Source: Paraburkholderia fungorum
GTDB taxonomy: Bacteria; Pseudomonadota; Gammaproteobacteria; Burkholderiales; Burkholderiaceae
Length of the DNA: 64,000 nucleotides
Reading direction: 5' to 3'
Assembly (NCBI RefSeq): GCF_902833645.1
Contig: NZ_CADFGE010000001.1
Location: forward strand, 868,001-932,000
Shown: piece after piece, positions 45,995-55,774 of the stretch
Layout of the letters: each line of letters starts with the position of its first letter
Numbering within the stretch: position 1 is the first letter of the stretch
Made by a program: the position numbers and the translations under genes
Notes under the pieces: generated by a model
What the model was told of the DNA's origin: nothing
The model's database searches: none
The model's input: only the letters and a program-made list of their open reading frames with translations

Positions 45995-46092
45995 AGTCTT
46001 CCCCATCCTCTGCCGAAATTGCTACGTTTGGAAAATTTCTGGTTTTCAGCTTCATGGGCGCGCCTCTGAACAAGCCCGCACCCGCGTCACGC

Positions 46093-46878
46093 TCAGCCCG
46101 GATTCGCCGGCGCCGAGAACATGTCGTATTCAAGCTTATCGATGCGATCTGTACAAATCATGTCGACGCCCCATTGGACAAGCAGCCGTGCGCGCTCAGG
46201 ATCGTTCACCGTGTAGGCCAGCACCCGCAGGCCGGCCGCCTTGATCTCGGCAACCAGCGGCTCGCTCAGATACCGGTGGCTCGCGTGCAACGACACGCAA
46301 TCCAGCTCCCGCACGATGCGCAGCCAGTCCGCCGGCACCTCTTCGAATAGCATGCCGCGTTGCAGCACGGGCGCGGCGGCGCGTGCGGCGGCAAGCGCCT
46401 CGAACGAAAATGACGACAGCAACGGCGGGGTCTGCCCTTGCCACAAAGTCAGCGCACCGCTTGCAACCAGGGTCCCCGTGATCTCGTCACGCCCCGGACA
46501 AGGTTTGATTTCGATGTTGGCCGCAATGCCATCCCGAGCGCAACGCCCGGCCGCCTCGGCGAGAGTCGGCAGGCGGGTGCCGGCGAACTGCGGCCCGAAC
46601 CAGGCACCGGCGTCGAGCCTGGCCAGTTGGTCCCACGTGTGTTCGGCAGCAGCGCCATGACCATTGCTCGTACGTTCCAGCGTGTCGTCGTGCAGCAGGA
46701 AGAGCTGGTTGTCGGCGGAGAGCTTGGCGTCGAATTCGACCATGCGGTAGCCGTAGCGCACGCAGGCGTCGAAACCGGCCAGCGTGTTCTCCGGCGCCAG
46801 CGTGCCGCCGCAGCGGTGCGCCACCAGCCGCGGATAGGGCCAGTTGGTGGATAAAGTGCGATCAGTCCCGTTTGCCAC
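46093..46878 (-). CDS. Glycerophosphodiester phosphodiesterase
   Basis: This 261-residue enzyme hydrolyses glycerophosphodiesters to glycerol-3-phosphate and an alcohol. The catalytic motif is LVAHRCGGTLAPENTLAGF with the HR and E residues, then VEFDAKLSADNQLFLLHDDTL with the Asp and His. ANIEIKPCPGR completes the metal site. There is no signal peptide, so it acts in the cytosol, as UgpQ does. The start is a GTG (46878) with GGAAGG upstream. It is the first gene of the ABC operon and is divergent from the GlpR-type regulator. Confidence 0.93.
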   Translation of the reverse strand: MANGTDRTLSTNWPYPRLVAHRCGGTLAPENTLAGFDACVRYGYRMVEFDAKLSADNQLFLLHDDTLERTSNGHGAAAEHTWDQLARLDAGAWFGPQFAGTRLPTLAEAAGRCARDGIAANIEIKPCPGRDEITGTLVASGALTLWQGQTPPLLSSFSFEALAAARAAAPVLQRGMLFEEVPADWLRIVRELDCVSLHASHRYLSEPLVAEIKAAGLRVLAYTVNDPERARLLVQWGVDMICTDRIDKLEYDMFSAPANPG

Positions 46879-47228
46879 GTCTCGTTACCTTCCATCCAGA
46901 TAGAGCGGGTTGAGTATGCTCTCGACACGTTCCCAGCCGCCACTGCCGCCATGCAACCTTTACGCGCGAGCCCCTCGCGTAGTATCACGTCAATGGGCAA
47001 TGCTGCGATAGCCGGCGGCACGGCTAACGCCGCGGCTCATTACGTCGCGTGGCGGTCACGCGATCTTATTGTCAGGATGCCGAACCATGTCGCTTCCAAG
47101 CGGCGCCGCGTGCAGCAAAAAATCGTCCAGGCGGCAGATCCCAAAGTCCATTATGGCAACGACATGGATCGATCAGATTGCCAAAAAACGCCGCAAATTG
47201 CTCGAAATCGGACATTTCAATTCCTTTC

Positions 47229-47245
47229 CGAACATTTGATGTTCG
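47229..47245. promoter_or_regulatory. Candidate operator of the GlpR-type regulator
   Basis: CGAACAT and ATGTTCG form a perfect 7-bp dyad around TTG. The same half-site ATGTTCG makes up E. coli GlpR operators, although there the halves are in the opposite order. It lies about 350 bp upstream of the ugpQ-like start and 190 bp upstream of the regulator. Confidence 0.5.
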
Positions 47246-47355
47246 AAATAGGCATGGCACCTCGATCTGCGAAGGCTAAGATGAAATACACAAACTTGCA
47301 AGCTGCCAAAAAAATACAACACAATTCGACTAAAGTAGTAGGCTTGACATAGTCC

Positions 47356-47373
47356 GGACACACATCCGTGTCC
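47356..47373. promoter_or_regulatory. Dyad GGACAC-N6-GTGTCC upstream of the GlpR-type gene
   Basis: The perfect 6-bp dyad begins seven bases after a TTGACA hexamer, so a bound protein would cover the promoter of the regulator. Further GTGTC copies follow at 47370 and 47398. Confidence 0.4.
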
Positions 47374-47431
47374 ACGATGACACTTTAAGAACAAGCCGTG
47401 TCAGCAAGCGTTCGCACCCAAGGAAAAATGC

Positions 47432-48202
47432 ATGTGGCAGGAAGACCGTCATCAGAGAATTCGCGCGTTGCTGTCCACGCTGCAACGCGTGTCGACCGAA
47501 CGGATCATGGCGGATCTCGGGGTATCGCGCGAAACCGTACGGCGCGATCTACTCGACCTCGAGGCGCTCGGTGAATTGCGGCGCGTGCATGGCGGCGCGA
47601 TCAAACCCGCTGACGAGGCGCCGATCGCCGAGCGCGCCCATATGCGCGTCAAGTCAAAAACCGCAATTGCAAAAGCGGCCACCGGTTTAATCGCGAGCGG
47701 CCAGACACTTTTCATCGACGCGGGCACCACCACCGCGGCGCTCGCCGAGGAGCTGGCGAAACTGGCGAACCTGACGATCGTCACCAATTCAATCGACGTC
47801 GCGCTGAAAATGCGCGGCGCCGTGGATCAAACGGAAGCGGCCAACGAAGTGATCCTGCTCGGCGGCTCGATCAGCGATCGCGCCATGGCGACCACCGGTG
47901 CTACCACCGTGCTCGACATTCAGCGCTATCGGGCGGACATGGCCTTACTCTCGCCGGTCGGTATCGATCACCGGCATGGGGCGACCAACTACGATCACGC
48001 CGAAACCGAAGTAGCGCGTGCCATGGTTGCCAATGCGGACCGCGTGGTGATCCTTGCCGACTACAGCAAGATCGGTCAGCGCAGCCGGATTTCGTACTGC
48101 CCGGTCGATCGGATCGATGTGCTGGTCACCAACAAAAAGGCGGCCGAAGCTGCTGACTTTGCGGCGCTCAAAAAGAAGCTGGAAGAGATCGTTCTGGCTT
48201 AG
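47432..48202 (+). CDS. DeoR/GlpR family transcriptional regulator
   Basis: This 256-residue repressor has the N-terminal DeoR helix-turn-helix (STERIMADLGVSRETVRRDLLDLEALGELRRVHGGA). The C-terminal sugar-phosphate sensor domain has LFIDAGTTTAALAEEL and VTNSIDVALKM. Such proteins respond to phosphorylated sugars or polyols; GlpR responds to glycerol-3-phosphate. Its position divergent from a glycerophosphodiesterase-ABC operon fits that ligand. AAGGAAAA precedes the ATG. Confidence 0.93.
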   Translation: MWQEDRHQRIRALLSTLQRVSTERIMADLGVSRETVRRDLLDLEALGELRRVHGGAIKPADEAPIAERAHMRVKSKTAIAKAATGLIASGQTLFIDAGTTTAALAEELAKLANLTIVTNSIDVALKMRGAVDQTEAANEVILLGGSISDRAMATTGATTVLDIQRYRADMALLSPVGIDHRHGATNYDHAETEVARAMVANADRVVILADYSKIGQRSRISYCPVDRIDVLVTNKKAAEAADFAALKKKLEEIVLA

Positions 48203-48250
48203 GGGCTTAGGGGCTCAGGGCCTCTTTGGGACCCCTCGTAGGGCCTCGCC

Positions 48251-49918
48251 CTATTCCTTCACATACATCGTATCGAGCACACGCTTGCGCAAGCGCGTGT
48301 CACGCAATGCGCCGGCTGCGTCGAGCACCGGATACGCCGTCGAACAGAACAGCGAATTGAGCCGTTTCATATCGCTGATCAGATCCAGGTGCAATGCGCT
48401 GGTTTCGATGCTGCGCAAGGTTTGCCCGGCAAGCCGGTCCAGGTGCTTGTACGAATAGGCGCGCTCCAGGTCGCGAAAGCGCTCCTTTTCCGCCAGCAGC
48501 CGCTCGGCACAACGCAGATCGTTATTCAGAAACACCGACAGGCCAAGTTGCAGATTGCTGACGAGCCGTGCGTGCAGGTCGTCCAGCTCGCCCAGTCCCT
48601 CCGCCGAAAACGACAGCCGGTGCGCGATCTTCTTTTCCTCGATATCGCCGACGATTCGCTCGATGATGTCGCCCGCATGTTCCAGGTTGATCGTCAGCGA
48701 GATGATGTCAGTCCAGCGGCGGCTATCGGCCTCATCGAGTTGCTCGCGGGAAATCAGCGTCAGATAGCTTTTGACCGCGGCGTAGAGCTGGTCGACGTCG
48801 TCGTCCATGCGAACCGTTTCGCGCGCCTTATCGAGGCTATTGTTGTGAATCAGCTCAGCGACGTTGTCGAGCATGGTGCGCACGATGTCGCCGATACGCA
48901 GCACCTCCCGTGCGGCGTGAGCGAGGGCAAGCGTGGGCGTGGGAAGCGCGGCGGCATCCAGATGCAGCGGCCGCAGCTCACCGTTGGCGAGCGGCCGGTC
49001 CGGCAACACCCGCGTGCAGATGCGCGCGACCGGATCGATCAGCAACAGGCAGGCGCAGCAGCGCAACGTGTTGTAGATCACGTGAAAACCGACCACCGCT
49101 TCGCGCGGATTCGCGATCAGCACCGGCAGCCCGCGGGCGAGCAGCGGCGCGAACGGCAGGATCAGCAGCGCGCCGGCCAGCTTGAACGCGAGGCTGCCCA
49201 GGGCCAGACGCCGCGCCGCGGCGTTCTGCGCGAGCGTGCCCATCAACGCCAGCAAGCCGCTGCCGAGATTCGCGCCGATCACCAGACACAACGCCACCTT
49301 CAACGAGATAACGCCGGACGACGCAAGCGTCGCGGTCAACAGGACCGCCGCGAGACTCGAGTAGGACAGCATCGCAAATGCCGCGCCGACCAGCGCGTCG
49401 AGCATGGTGTCGCCGGTCAACGCACCGAACATCACGCGCACGCCGGCGCCTTGCATCATCGGCTGGGCGGCTTCGACGATCAGGTGCAGCGCCAGCAGAA
49501 TCAGGCCGAGCCCGATCAGCGTACGGCCTACCTGGCCGAGACGGGTTTGCTTGCGCGACAGAAAGAGCGGCACGCCGAGCAGAATCAGGATCGGCGACAG
49601 CCAAGACAGATCGAGCGTCAGCAGGCGTGCCATCAGTGCGGTGCCGACGTCGGCGCCAAGCATGATCGCGAGGCCGCTGGTGAGCGGCAAAAGACCTTGC
49701 GCGGCGAACGACGTGACGATCACCGCCGTTGCGTTGCTGCTCTGCACGAGGCTCGTCACGCCGACGCCCGACAGGAAGGCCCGCCAGCGGCTGCTGGTGC
49801 TGCGCCCGAGGACGCTGCGCAGATCGGCGCCGAGCACGCGCAGGATGCCGGTACGTACGATGTGCGACCCCCACACGAGGAGCGCCACACCAGCCAGAAG
49901 GTTAAGGAGAATCAACAT
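48251..49918 (-). CDS. Na/Pi cotransporter family protein
   Basis: This 555-residue protein has eight or more transmembrane helices in an inverted-repeat pattern with the QSSNAT motif typical of type II Na/Pi cotransporters (TSLVQSSNATAVIV). A cytosolic PhoU-like helical domain (about 340-540) includes MDDDVDQLYAAVKSYL. It probably moves phosphate with sodium. It converges with the GlpR-type gene and is separated from it by only 48 bp. Confidence 0.93.
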   Translation of the reverse strand: MLILLNLLAGVALLVWGSHIVRTGILRVLGADLRSVLGRSTSSRWRAFLSGVGVTSLVQSSNATAVIVTSFAAQGLLPLTSGLAIMLGADVGTALMARLLTLDLSWLSPILILLGVPLFLSRKQTRLGQVGRTLIGLGLILLALHLIVEAAQPMMQGAGVRVMFGALTGDTMLDALVGAAFAMLSYSSLAAVLLTATLASSGVISLKVALCLVIGANLGSGLLALMGTLAQNAAARRLALGSLAFKLAGALLILPFAPLLARGLPVLIANPREAVVGFHVIYNTLRCCACLLLIDPVARICTRVLPDRPLANGELRPLHLDAAALPTPTLALAHAAREVLRIGDIVRTMLDNVAELIHNNSLDKARETVRMDDDVDQLYAAVKSYLTLISREQLDEADSRRWTDIISLTINLEHAGDIIERIVGDIEEKKIAHRLSFSAEGLGELDDLHARLVSNLQLGLSVFLNNDLRCAERLLAEKERFRDLERAYSYKHLDRLAGQTLRSIETSALHLDLISDMKRLNSLFCSTAYPVLDAAGALRDTRLRKRVLDTMYVKE

Positions 49919-50143
49919 AAAACGCTACGCATCCATTCCTGCTGCCATGACCCGAACCGCATGCCGTGCGAATCGGCACCCGGGGCGTTTATGACAGTAG
50001 TGTTGCACATTTTTGCCTTATTGTAATTTTGTGCTTTTAAATATACGCTCGCGCAAAGCTGCGAGTTGCTGTGTGCCGGCTCATCGTCCGGAACACGGTT
50101 CGCTCGATCACTTTGTTTGCCCACTTCATCACAAGGACTCTGG

Positions 50144-50827
50144 ATGAGCCGCAACCTTGCGCTATTCGACCTGGACCACACGTTGCTGCCGCTCGACAGC
50201 GATCAGGCGTGGGCCCACTTCATCGCCAATCTGGGCATAGAAGGCGCGGCGCGGCATGCGGAGGAAATCGACGATTACTACCGGCAGTACGTGGCCGGCA
50301 CGCTCGATATGACCGCCTATCTGAACTACACCCTCGCGCCGCTCGCTCGCCACTCACGCGAGCAACTCGATGCGTGGCATGCGCAGTTCATGAAGGAGGT
50401 GATTGCGCCGGCAATCCTGCCGGCCGCGCGGGCACTCGTGCAGCGTCACATCGATGCGGGCGACCTGTGCTGCATCGTCACGGCCACCAATGTGTTCATC
50501 ACGAAACCGATCGGCAAGGCGCTCGGTTTCGAACATCTGCTGGGGATCGATCTCGGCACCGAAGGCGGCGATCCGCTGGCGCGCTTTACGGGAACCGCAG
50601 TCGGTGTACCCACCTTCCGCGAAGGCAAGATTGTCCGCACCGAGGACTGGCTGGCTTCGCTCGGCCATCGTCTGGAAGATTTTCCGCAGAGCTGGTTCTA
50701 TAGCGACTCGATCAACGACGTGCCGTTGCTCGAACGCGTCACGCATCCGGTCGCGACCAATCCCGACCCGCGTTTGCGAGCCATTGCCGCGGAACGAGGC
50801 TGGCCGGTGATTGAATTGTTTGCTTGA
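50144..50827 (+). CDS. HAD-IB family hydrolase (phosphatase)
   Basis: This 227-residue protein has the HAD motif I LFDLDHTLLPLD with both aspartates, motif II in IVTATNVFIT, and motif IV DSINDVPLLERV. It belongs to the IB subfamily that includes phosphoserine and glycerol-phosphate-type phosphatases. Met 50144 opens motif I as expected. The substrate is not determined by sequence. It is divergent from the Na/Pi gene across 225 bp. Confidence 0.9.
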   Translation: MSRNLALFDLDHTLLPLDSDQAWAHFIANLGIEGAARHAEEIDDYYRQYVAGTLDMTAYLNYTLAPLARHSREQLDAWHAQFMKEVIAPAILPAARALVQRHIDAGDLCCIVTATNVFITKPIGKALGFEHLLGIDLGTEGGDPLARFTGTAVGVPTFREGKIVRTEDWLASLGHRLEDFPQSWFYSDSINDVPLLERVTHPVATNPDPRLRAIAAERGWPVIELFA

Positions 50828-50886
50828 GAGTGCGCGCGGCGCGGTGGCCTTGGGGTGGTCACGAAGTGGCCACGAGATAGAGCCGA

Positions 50887-51756
50887 CTACACACGCCCCT
50901 TCCACGGTACCAGCCGCCGTTCCAGCGCACGCATGCCGAGATCGAATAGCCATGCGATCAGTCCGATCAGCACGATACCCATCACCACCACATCGGTACG
51001 CAAAAAGCTCGACGCGTTGAGTACCATCTGACCCAGCCCCGCAGTTGCCGCGACCATCTCCGCGGCAACCAGCGTGGTCCAGCCGAAGCCGATCGCAATC
51101 CGCAAGCCGGTCAGAATCTCGGGCAACGCTGCCGGCAGAACCACATGGCGCACGATCTGCGTGAAGCGTCCACCCAGCGAATAGGCCGCATGAATCTGCT
51201 CGATGGTCGCGCTGCGCACACCGGCACGCGCCGCCATCGCAATCGGTGCGAAACAGGCGAGATAGATCACGACGATCTTCGCCGTCTCGTCGATGCCGAA
51301 CCAGATGACCACCAGCGGCAGATAAGCGAGCGGCGGCAACGGCCGGTAGAACTCCAGCGGCGGATCGAGCAAGCCGCGGGCAACCCGGCTCACGCCCATC
51401 AGAATCCCGACCGGCACCGCCGTGACCGCGGCCAGTGCGAACGCGCCGAACACGCGCAACGCGCTCCATGCGAGATGTTCGGAGAGCGGCAACCCGCCTT
51501 GAATGCGTCCGTGCCACGCGTCCAGAAACGCGGCCCAAACCGCCTCGGGCGTTGGCAGAAATAGCGGCGGCAGCCAGTGGAGGTGCGTCGCGAACCACCA
51601 CAGTGCCGCAAGCGTCGTGACCGAAACCGCGCTCAGTGCCGCGGTCGGCCCTTCGCCCGGCAAACGCCAGCCGCGTACCGGCCGCGCGTTACGTCTCGGC
51701 GGCTCGCTTGCCTGGGTTAGCGGCACGTTGCCCAAAGATTCACGCGAAGCCGTCAC
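50887..51756 (-). CDS. ABC transporter permease (TauC/SsuC-like)
   Basis: This 289-residue permease has six helices and the EAA-type loop [26 protein letters not shown] Pro/Arg-rich N terminus precedes the first helix. The start is a GTG at 51756 that overlaps the ATPase stop as GTGA, with AGAGG upstream, so it is translationally coupled. The family imports taurine, alkanesulfonates or nitrate. It is the last gene of the operon. Confidence 0.92.
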   Translation of the reverse strand: MTASRESLGNVPLTQASEPPRRNARPVRGWRLPGEGPTAALSAVSVTTLAALWWFATHLHWLPPLFLPTPEAVWAAFLDAWHGRIQGGLPLSEHLAWSALRVFGAFALAAVTAVPVGILMGVSRVARGLLDPPLEFYRPLPPLAYLPLVVIWFGIDETAKIVVIYLACFAPIAMAARAGVRSATIEQIHAAYSLGGRFTQIVRHVVLPAALPEILTGLRIAIGFGWTTLVAAEMVAATAGLGQMVLNASSFLRTDVVVMGIVLIGLIAWLFDLGMRALERRLVPWKGRV

Positions 51757-52559
51757 GACAGCACCTCTTCCTGATTCCGTTCATTTCGCTCGTGCAGACG
51801 GCGCACCAGCCGCTCGCGCCATTCGATGAACTCCGGCGACGACTTGACCGCGCGCGCATCGCGTGTCTCGAGAAAGCGCCGCGCGAATGGCAGGTCGTAG
51901 CTCTCGGCGATGCGGCCAGGCCCCGGCGTCATTACCACGAGGCGGGTCGCCAGAAACAGTGCCTCCTCCACGCTGTGCGTAATGAAAAACACTGTTTTGC
52001 GGGTGCGGCCCCAGACGTCCAGCACGAGTTCCTGCATCGACTCGCGCGTCATCGCGTCTAGCGCGCCCATGGGTTCATCCATCAGCAGCACTTGCGGATC
52101 GCTTGCCAGCGCACGCGCAATGCCCACGCGCTGCTGCATGCCACCCGACAACGCGTAGACGCGCGAGTGCGCATGCTTCTCAAGGCCAACCAGCGCCAGC
52201 TTCTCCCGCGCGATGCGTTCGCGCTGCGCCTTCGGCACGCGCTGAAAACGCAAACCGAGCGCAACGTTGTCGAGCACGTCGAGCCAGGGCATCAGCGCGT
52301 ATTTCTGAAACACGACACCGCGATCCGCGCACGGCCCAAGCACGGGTTCATCGTTCAGCCGCACCTCGCCGCCGGTCGGTTGAATGAAGCCCGCGATGCA
52401 ATTGAGCAAGGTCGTCTTGCCGCAACCGGACGCACCCAGCGCGACGACGAATTCGCCGGGCTCGATGCGCAAATCGACGTCGGCGAGCGCGACGGTCGGC
52501 GCCGCGCCGCGGACGCCTTCGTAGGCGACATGCAACCGCCGGATCTCAAGACCGCTCAT
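51753..52559 (-). CDS. ABC transporter ATP-binding protein (TauB/SsuB-like)
   Basis: This 268-residue ATPase has Walker [15 protein letters not shown], the signature [15 protein letters not shown] and Walker [12 protein letters not shown], with the family trait [20 protein letters not shown]. It belongs to the nitrate/sulfonate/taurine import family. It is coupled to the permease and follows the binding-protein gene by 41 bp. Confidence 0.94.
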   Translation of the reverse strand: MSGLEIRRLHVAYEGVRGAAPTVALADVDLRIEPGEFVVALGASGCGKTTLLNCIAGFIQPTGGEVRLNDEPVLGPCADRGVVFQKYALMPWLDVLDNVALGLRFQRVPKAQRERIAREKLALVGLEKHAHSRVYALSGGMQQRVGIARALASDPQVLLMDEPMGALDAMTRESMQELVLDVWGRTRKTVFFITHSVEEALFLATRLVVMTPGPGRIAESYDLPFARRFLETRDARAVKSSPEFIEWRERLVRRLHERNERNQEEVLS

Positions 52560-52600
52560 TGCCGCGCCTCATGATGCTGATGGATAGGCTTGCTCAACAA

Positions 52601-53623
52601 TCAGTGCGCCGCACGCTGCACGAATTGCGGATCGACGCCGGTCGAGTAATCGGCCAGCACATTCTGAATCGTGCCTTGCGTCTTCAGAAACGCAGCGGTC
52701 GCGGCGAGCGATTTAGCCGCGCCGGATTGCGCGCCACCGCCCAGCCATGCATTCGACGCCTGCTGGGCCGGCGTCGGGAATGCATACAACGCGAGACTCG
52801 CGGGCACGTCCTGCGCAGTGGCGCCGGACTCCTTCGCGACCGCCTCGACCTGCGGCGACGTCGCGGTCCATGCCGACGTGTGATCGCGATAGCTTGCATC
52901 GGTTGCGGCTAGCACCTTCACGAAGCGCGCGACAAACTCGGCGTTCTGGCTCGCGAACTTACGGTCGACGACAAAGCCATCGAAGGTCGCCTTACCGGTC
53001 TGCTGCGCGACCTGGCCCGACGTGATCAGCACCTTGCCGTTCTTCTTCACCTTCGCCAGCACCGGGTCCCAGATGTAAGTGGCGTCGATGTCGCCGCGCT
53101 CCCACGCCGCCGCGATTTCAGGCGGGCGCAGATTGACGATCTTCACATCCGACGGATTCACGCCGGCGTTCTGCAGCGCGACCAGTGTGTGAAAGTGCGA
53201 GGTGGACACGAACGGTACGCCAATCTTCTTGCCTTTCAAGCCGACAACACTGGTGACGTTCGAACCGTCGCGCGCAACCAGCGCTTCGGCGTCGTTGATA
53301 TTGTCCAGAATCCAGAACAGCGAAATATCGACACCCTGCGACAGCCCCGCCGCGATCGGGCTCGATCCCGCTTCGCCGAGTTGCACAGAGCCGGAGGCCA
53401 GCGCGCGGATCACGTCTGCGCCGCTGCCGAGCTTGCGATAGGTGACTTTGTAGCCGGTGGCTTTCTCGACTTCGCCCGTGGCTTGCGCATAGCGCCACGG
53501 CACGACCATGTCCTGATACGCGATCACGACTTCTTTGCTGTCCGCGTATGCAGCGGAAGAAAACGGTGCGGACAGCGCGAGCAGCGCAGCGAACGCGGCG
53601 AGTGGACGAAGAAAGCGGTTCAT
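52601..53623 (-). CDS. Taurine/aliphatic sulfonate-type ABC binding protein (TauA-like)
   Basis: This 340-residue periplasmic protein has a signal peptide ending about residue 27 (SSAAYADS). The mature N terminus is KEVVIAYQDMVVPWRYAQAT, close to the TauA opening. GSGADVIRALASGSVQLGEAGSSPIAAGLSQG and GDIDATYIWDPVLAKVKKNGKVL are typical of the family. It heads the tauABC-like operon. No tauD or ssuD monooxygenase gene is adjacent, so the ligand may be taurine or another sulfonate used elsewhere. Confidence 0.88.
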   Translation of the reverse strand: MNRFLRPLAAFAALLALSAPFSSAAYADSKEVVIAYQDMVVPWRYAQATGEVEKATGYKVTYRKLGSGADVIRALASGSVQLGEAGSSPIAAGLSQGVDISLFWILDNINDAEALVARDGSNVTSVVGLKGKKIGVPFVSTSHFHTLVALQNAGVNPSDVKIVNLRPPEIAAAWERGDIDATYIWDPVLAKVKKNGKVLITSGQVAQQTGKATFDGFVVDRKFASQNAEFVARFVKVLAATDASYRDHTSAWTATSPQVEAVAKESGATAQDVPASLALYAFPTPAQQASNAWLGGGAQSGAAKSLAATAAFLKTQGTIQNVLADYSTGVDPQFVQRAAH

Positions 53624-54027
53624 CGAGAAGCCCCTTTAGTGTGTGTTGTCTGGGAGGATTTCGACTATAGGGAGTTTGTGCGCAGGCGGTTCTAATTAAT
53701 CCGCGATTGCTAATGACGCTGTTCGAGCATTGCTTTTCACGCTCAGTTGGATCGGCGTAACTGCTGCGGTGGGCAGTAGATGGGTTCTAGCGAATGATTG
53801 CGGATCGGGATGACCGACGTCTGATGTGGCTTTCCCTTGTGATCCTTCACGATCATTGGTGGAACGCTCGCTTCGATTTGCATGCTGCTCGCACGGTACT
53901 ACCGATAGCTCACGCAAGTAGAGCGCCAGCGCATGACTCAAGCGGCAAAAAAGGACCCGCCAGAAAGAACAAAGCCCGCAACCAGTGCGGGCTTTATTTT
54001 TCTAGACAGCAACTCGGTCTAAATCGC
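53624..54027. other. Intergenic region between tauA-like gene and lipA
   Basis: This 404-bp gap holds the tauA-like promoter area near its right-hand start and the lipA terminator at 53971-54002. A minus-strand frame at 53696-53941 is not coding-like. No RNA gene or repeat is seen in the rest. Confidence 0.4.
53971..54002. terminator. Intrinsic terminator after lipA
   Basis: AAAGCCCGCA and TGCGGGCTTT form a perfect 10-bp stem with a 5-nt loop. The plus-strand side continues with ATTTTTCT, and the minus-strand side with GTTCTTTC, so it should end lipA transcription and could act in both directions. Confidence 0.82.
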
Positions 54028-55035
54028 TCAAACCACCCCGGCTCCGTGCGCCTGCAGATCGGCGTGGTAGCTCGAACGAACCATCGCACCCACGGCTGCG
54101 TGCGTGAAGCCCATCTTGTACGCTTCTTCTTCGTACATCTTGAACGTGTCCGGATGCACGTACGAGCGCACCGGCAGATGGTGTTCCGACGGCTGCAGAT
54201 ACTGGCCGATCGTCAGCATGTCCACGTCGTGCTCGCGCAAATCGCGCATCACTTGCAGGATTTCCTCTTCGGTTTCGCCGAGGCCGACCATCAAACCCGA
54301 TTTGGTCGCGACGTCCGGGTGCAGCGCCTTGAAGTCCTTCAGCAGCTTCAGCGAATGTGCATAGTCCGAACCCGGGCGCGCTTCCTTGTACAAACGCGGT
54401 ACCGTTTCGAGGTTGTGGTTCATCACATCGGGCGGCGCGGCGTTCAGAATGCCGATCGCGCGATCCAGGCGGCCGCGGAAGTCCGGCGTCAGAATTTCGA
54501 TCCGTGTTTCCGGCGACAGCTCGCGCGTCTGGCGGATACATTCCACGAAGTGCGCCGCGCCACCGTCGCGCAAATCGTCACGGTCAACGCTCGTAATGAC
54601 CACATACTTCAGCTTCAGCGCGGCGATGGTGCGCGCCAGGTTGCCCGGCTCATCCACATCGAGCGGATCGGGGCGGCCATGGCCGACGTCGCAGAACGGG
54701 CAACGGCGCGTGCACTTGTCGCCCATGATCATGAACGTCGCAGTGCCCTTGCCGAAGCATTCGCCGATATTCGGGCAGCTCGCCTCTTCGCACACCGTGT
54801 GAAGGTTGTGCTCGCGCAGAATCTGCTTGATTTCGTAGAAACGCGAATTGCCGGTGGCCGCTTTGACGCGGATCCAATCCGGCTTTTTCAGCTTTTCGAT
54901 CGGGACGATCTTGATCGGGATACGGGCGGTTTTAGCTTGTGCTTTCTGTTTTGCAGTGGCGTCGTACGCAGCGGCGGCGGCCGGCACGGCGTCAGGAGCG
55001 GGAGAAGCTGCGAGGTTCGCGGTAACGTCAGTCAT
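54028..55035 (-). CDS. lipA: Lipoyl synthase
   Basis: This 335-residue radical-SAM enzyme inserts two sulfurs into protein-bound octanoate. The auxiliary cluster motif is [12 protein letters not shown], the radical-SAM motif is CTRRCPFC, and the C-terminal RSSYHAD supplies the Ser ligand. An Ala-rich N-terminal stretch of about 40 residues precedes the conserved domain. I chose Met 55035; the longer frame runs into lipB. It starts 13 bp after lipB. Confidence 0.96.
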   Translation of the reverse strand: MTDVTANLAASPAPDAVPAAAAAYDATAKQKAQAKTARIPIKIVPIEKLKKPDWIRVKAATGNSRFYEIKQILREHNLHTVCEEASCPNIGECFGKGTATFMIMGDKCTRRCPFCDVGHGRPDPLDVDEPGNLARTIAALKLKYVVITSVDRDDLRDGGAAHFVECIRQTRELSPETRIEILTPDFRGRLDRAIGILNAAPPDVMNHNLETVPRLYKEARPGSDYAHSLKLLKDFKALHPDVATKSGLMVGLGETEEEILQVMRDLREHDVDMLTIGQYLQPSEHHLPVRSYVHPDTFKMYEEEAYKMGFTHAAVGAMVRSSYHADLQAHGAGVV

Positions 55036-55048
55036 TCGTTCGGTCCAG

Positions 55049-55774
55049 TCAGGCGGTAAGTGCACCGGCCTGCGGTTGGGCGACGGCCGCGGGACTGCCG
55101 TCGAGGTTTGCGGTGAGGCGTGCTGCAAAGGTACGGGCCACGTCGTCCCAGCCGGCGGTAACGCCCAGCGTTGCCATGTCGACTGTTTCGAGCCCCGCGT
55201 AGCCGCATGGATTAATGGCCAGAAACGGCCGTAAATCCATGTTCACATTGAGGCTCGCGCCGTGATAGCTACAGCCGTTGCGGATTTTCAGACCCAGCGC
55301 GGCGATCTTGGCGCCGGCGTGCAGCCCGGCGTCCGGCCCGGGCGCCACGTAGATACCGGGGGCGCCCGCCTTGCGTTCTCCGGCGAGATTATACGCCGCG
55401 AGGGTGTCGATCACGGCCTGCTCGATCCGCGTGACCATTTCGCGCACCATCAGCTTGCGGCGGCGCAGGTCCAGCAGCAGGTACGCCACCACCTGGCCGG
55501 GCCCGTGATAGGTAATCTGCCCGCCCCGGTCGACCCTAACGAGCGGAATGCCGCTATCGGCGGCCAATAGATGCGCTGGATCGCCGGCCTGGCCGAGCGT
55601 AAAAACAGGAGGATGTTCGACTAGCCAGATTTCGTCGGGTGTATCGGCGGTGCGCGCGTCGGTGAACGCACGCATCGCTTCGAAACTGGCTTCATAAGGC
55701 TCGCTGCCAAGCCAGCGCAGCGTTAGCGGCGCCGTGGCGGACGAGGGAGACGGGAAAACCGGGGTGGCGCACAT
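55049..55774 (-). CDS. lipB: Octanoyl-[ACP]:protein N-octanoyltransferase
   Basis: This 241-residue enzyme transfers octanoate from ACP to lipoyl domains. Motifs are [18 protein letters not shown], the catalytic Lys in GAKIAALGL and the catalytic Cys in [14 protein letters not shown]. It lies directly upstream of lipA. The usual ybeD-lipB-lipA order is interrupted here by the DUF2917/LysR pair. Confidence 0.96.
   Translation of the reverse strand: MCATPVFPSPSSATAPLTLRWLGSEPYEASFEAMRAFTDARTADTPDEIWLVEHPPVFTLGQAGDPAHLLAADSGIPLVRVDRGGQITYHGPGQVVAYLLLDLRRRKLMVREMVTRIEQAVIDTLAAYNLAGERKAGAPGIYVAPGPDAGLHAGAKIAALGLKIRNGCSYHGASLNVNMDLRPFLAINPCGYAGLETVDMATLGVTAGWDDVARTFAARLTANLDGSPAAVAQPQAGALTA

Larger units (their letters stand above)
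46879..47431. other. Divergent regulatory region between ugpQ-like gene and GlpR-type gene
   Basis: This 553-bp region is less GC-rich in its right half and has no convincing gene. It contains the dyad CGAACAT-TTG-ATGTTCG (47229-47245), a direct repeat CGAAATMGG at 47203 and 47244, TTGACA at 47344-47349, and the dyad GGACAC-N6-GTGTCC (47356-47373). Confidence 0.5.

Noticed and set aside
46951-47352. Plus-strand frame in the GlpR-type upstream region
   Set aside because: The frame covers operator-like dyads and changes composition halfway; the product has no domain.
49991-49997. A PhoB box upstream of the Na/Pi gene
   Set aside because: Only one CTGTCAT half-site is present on the minus strand; no second half-site lies 11 bp away.
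53696-53941. Small gene between the tauA-like gene and lipA
   Set aside because: No ribosome site, no homologous pattern and no GC-rich third-position bias.
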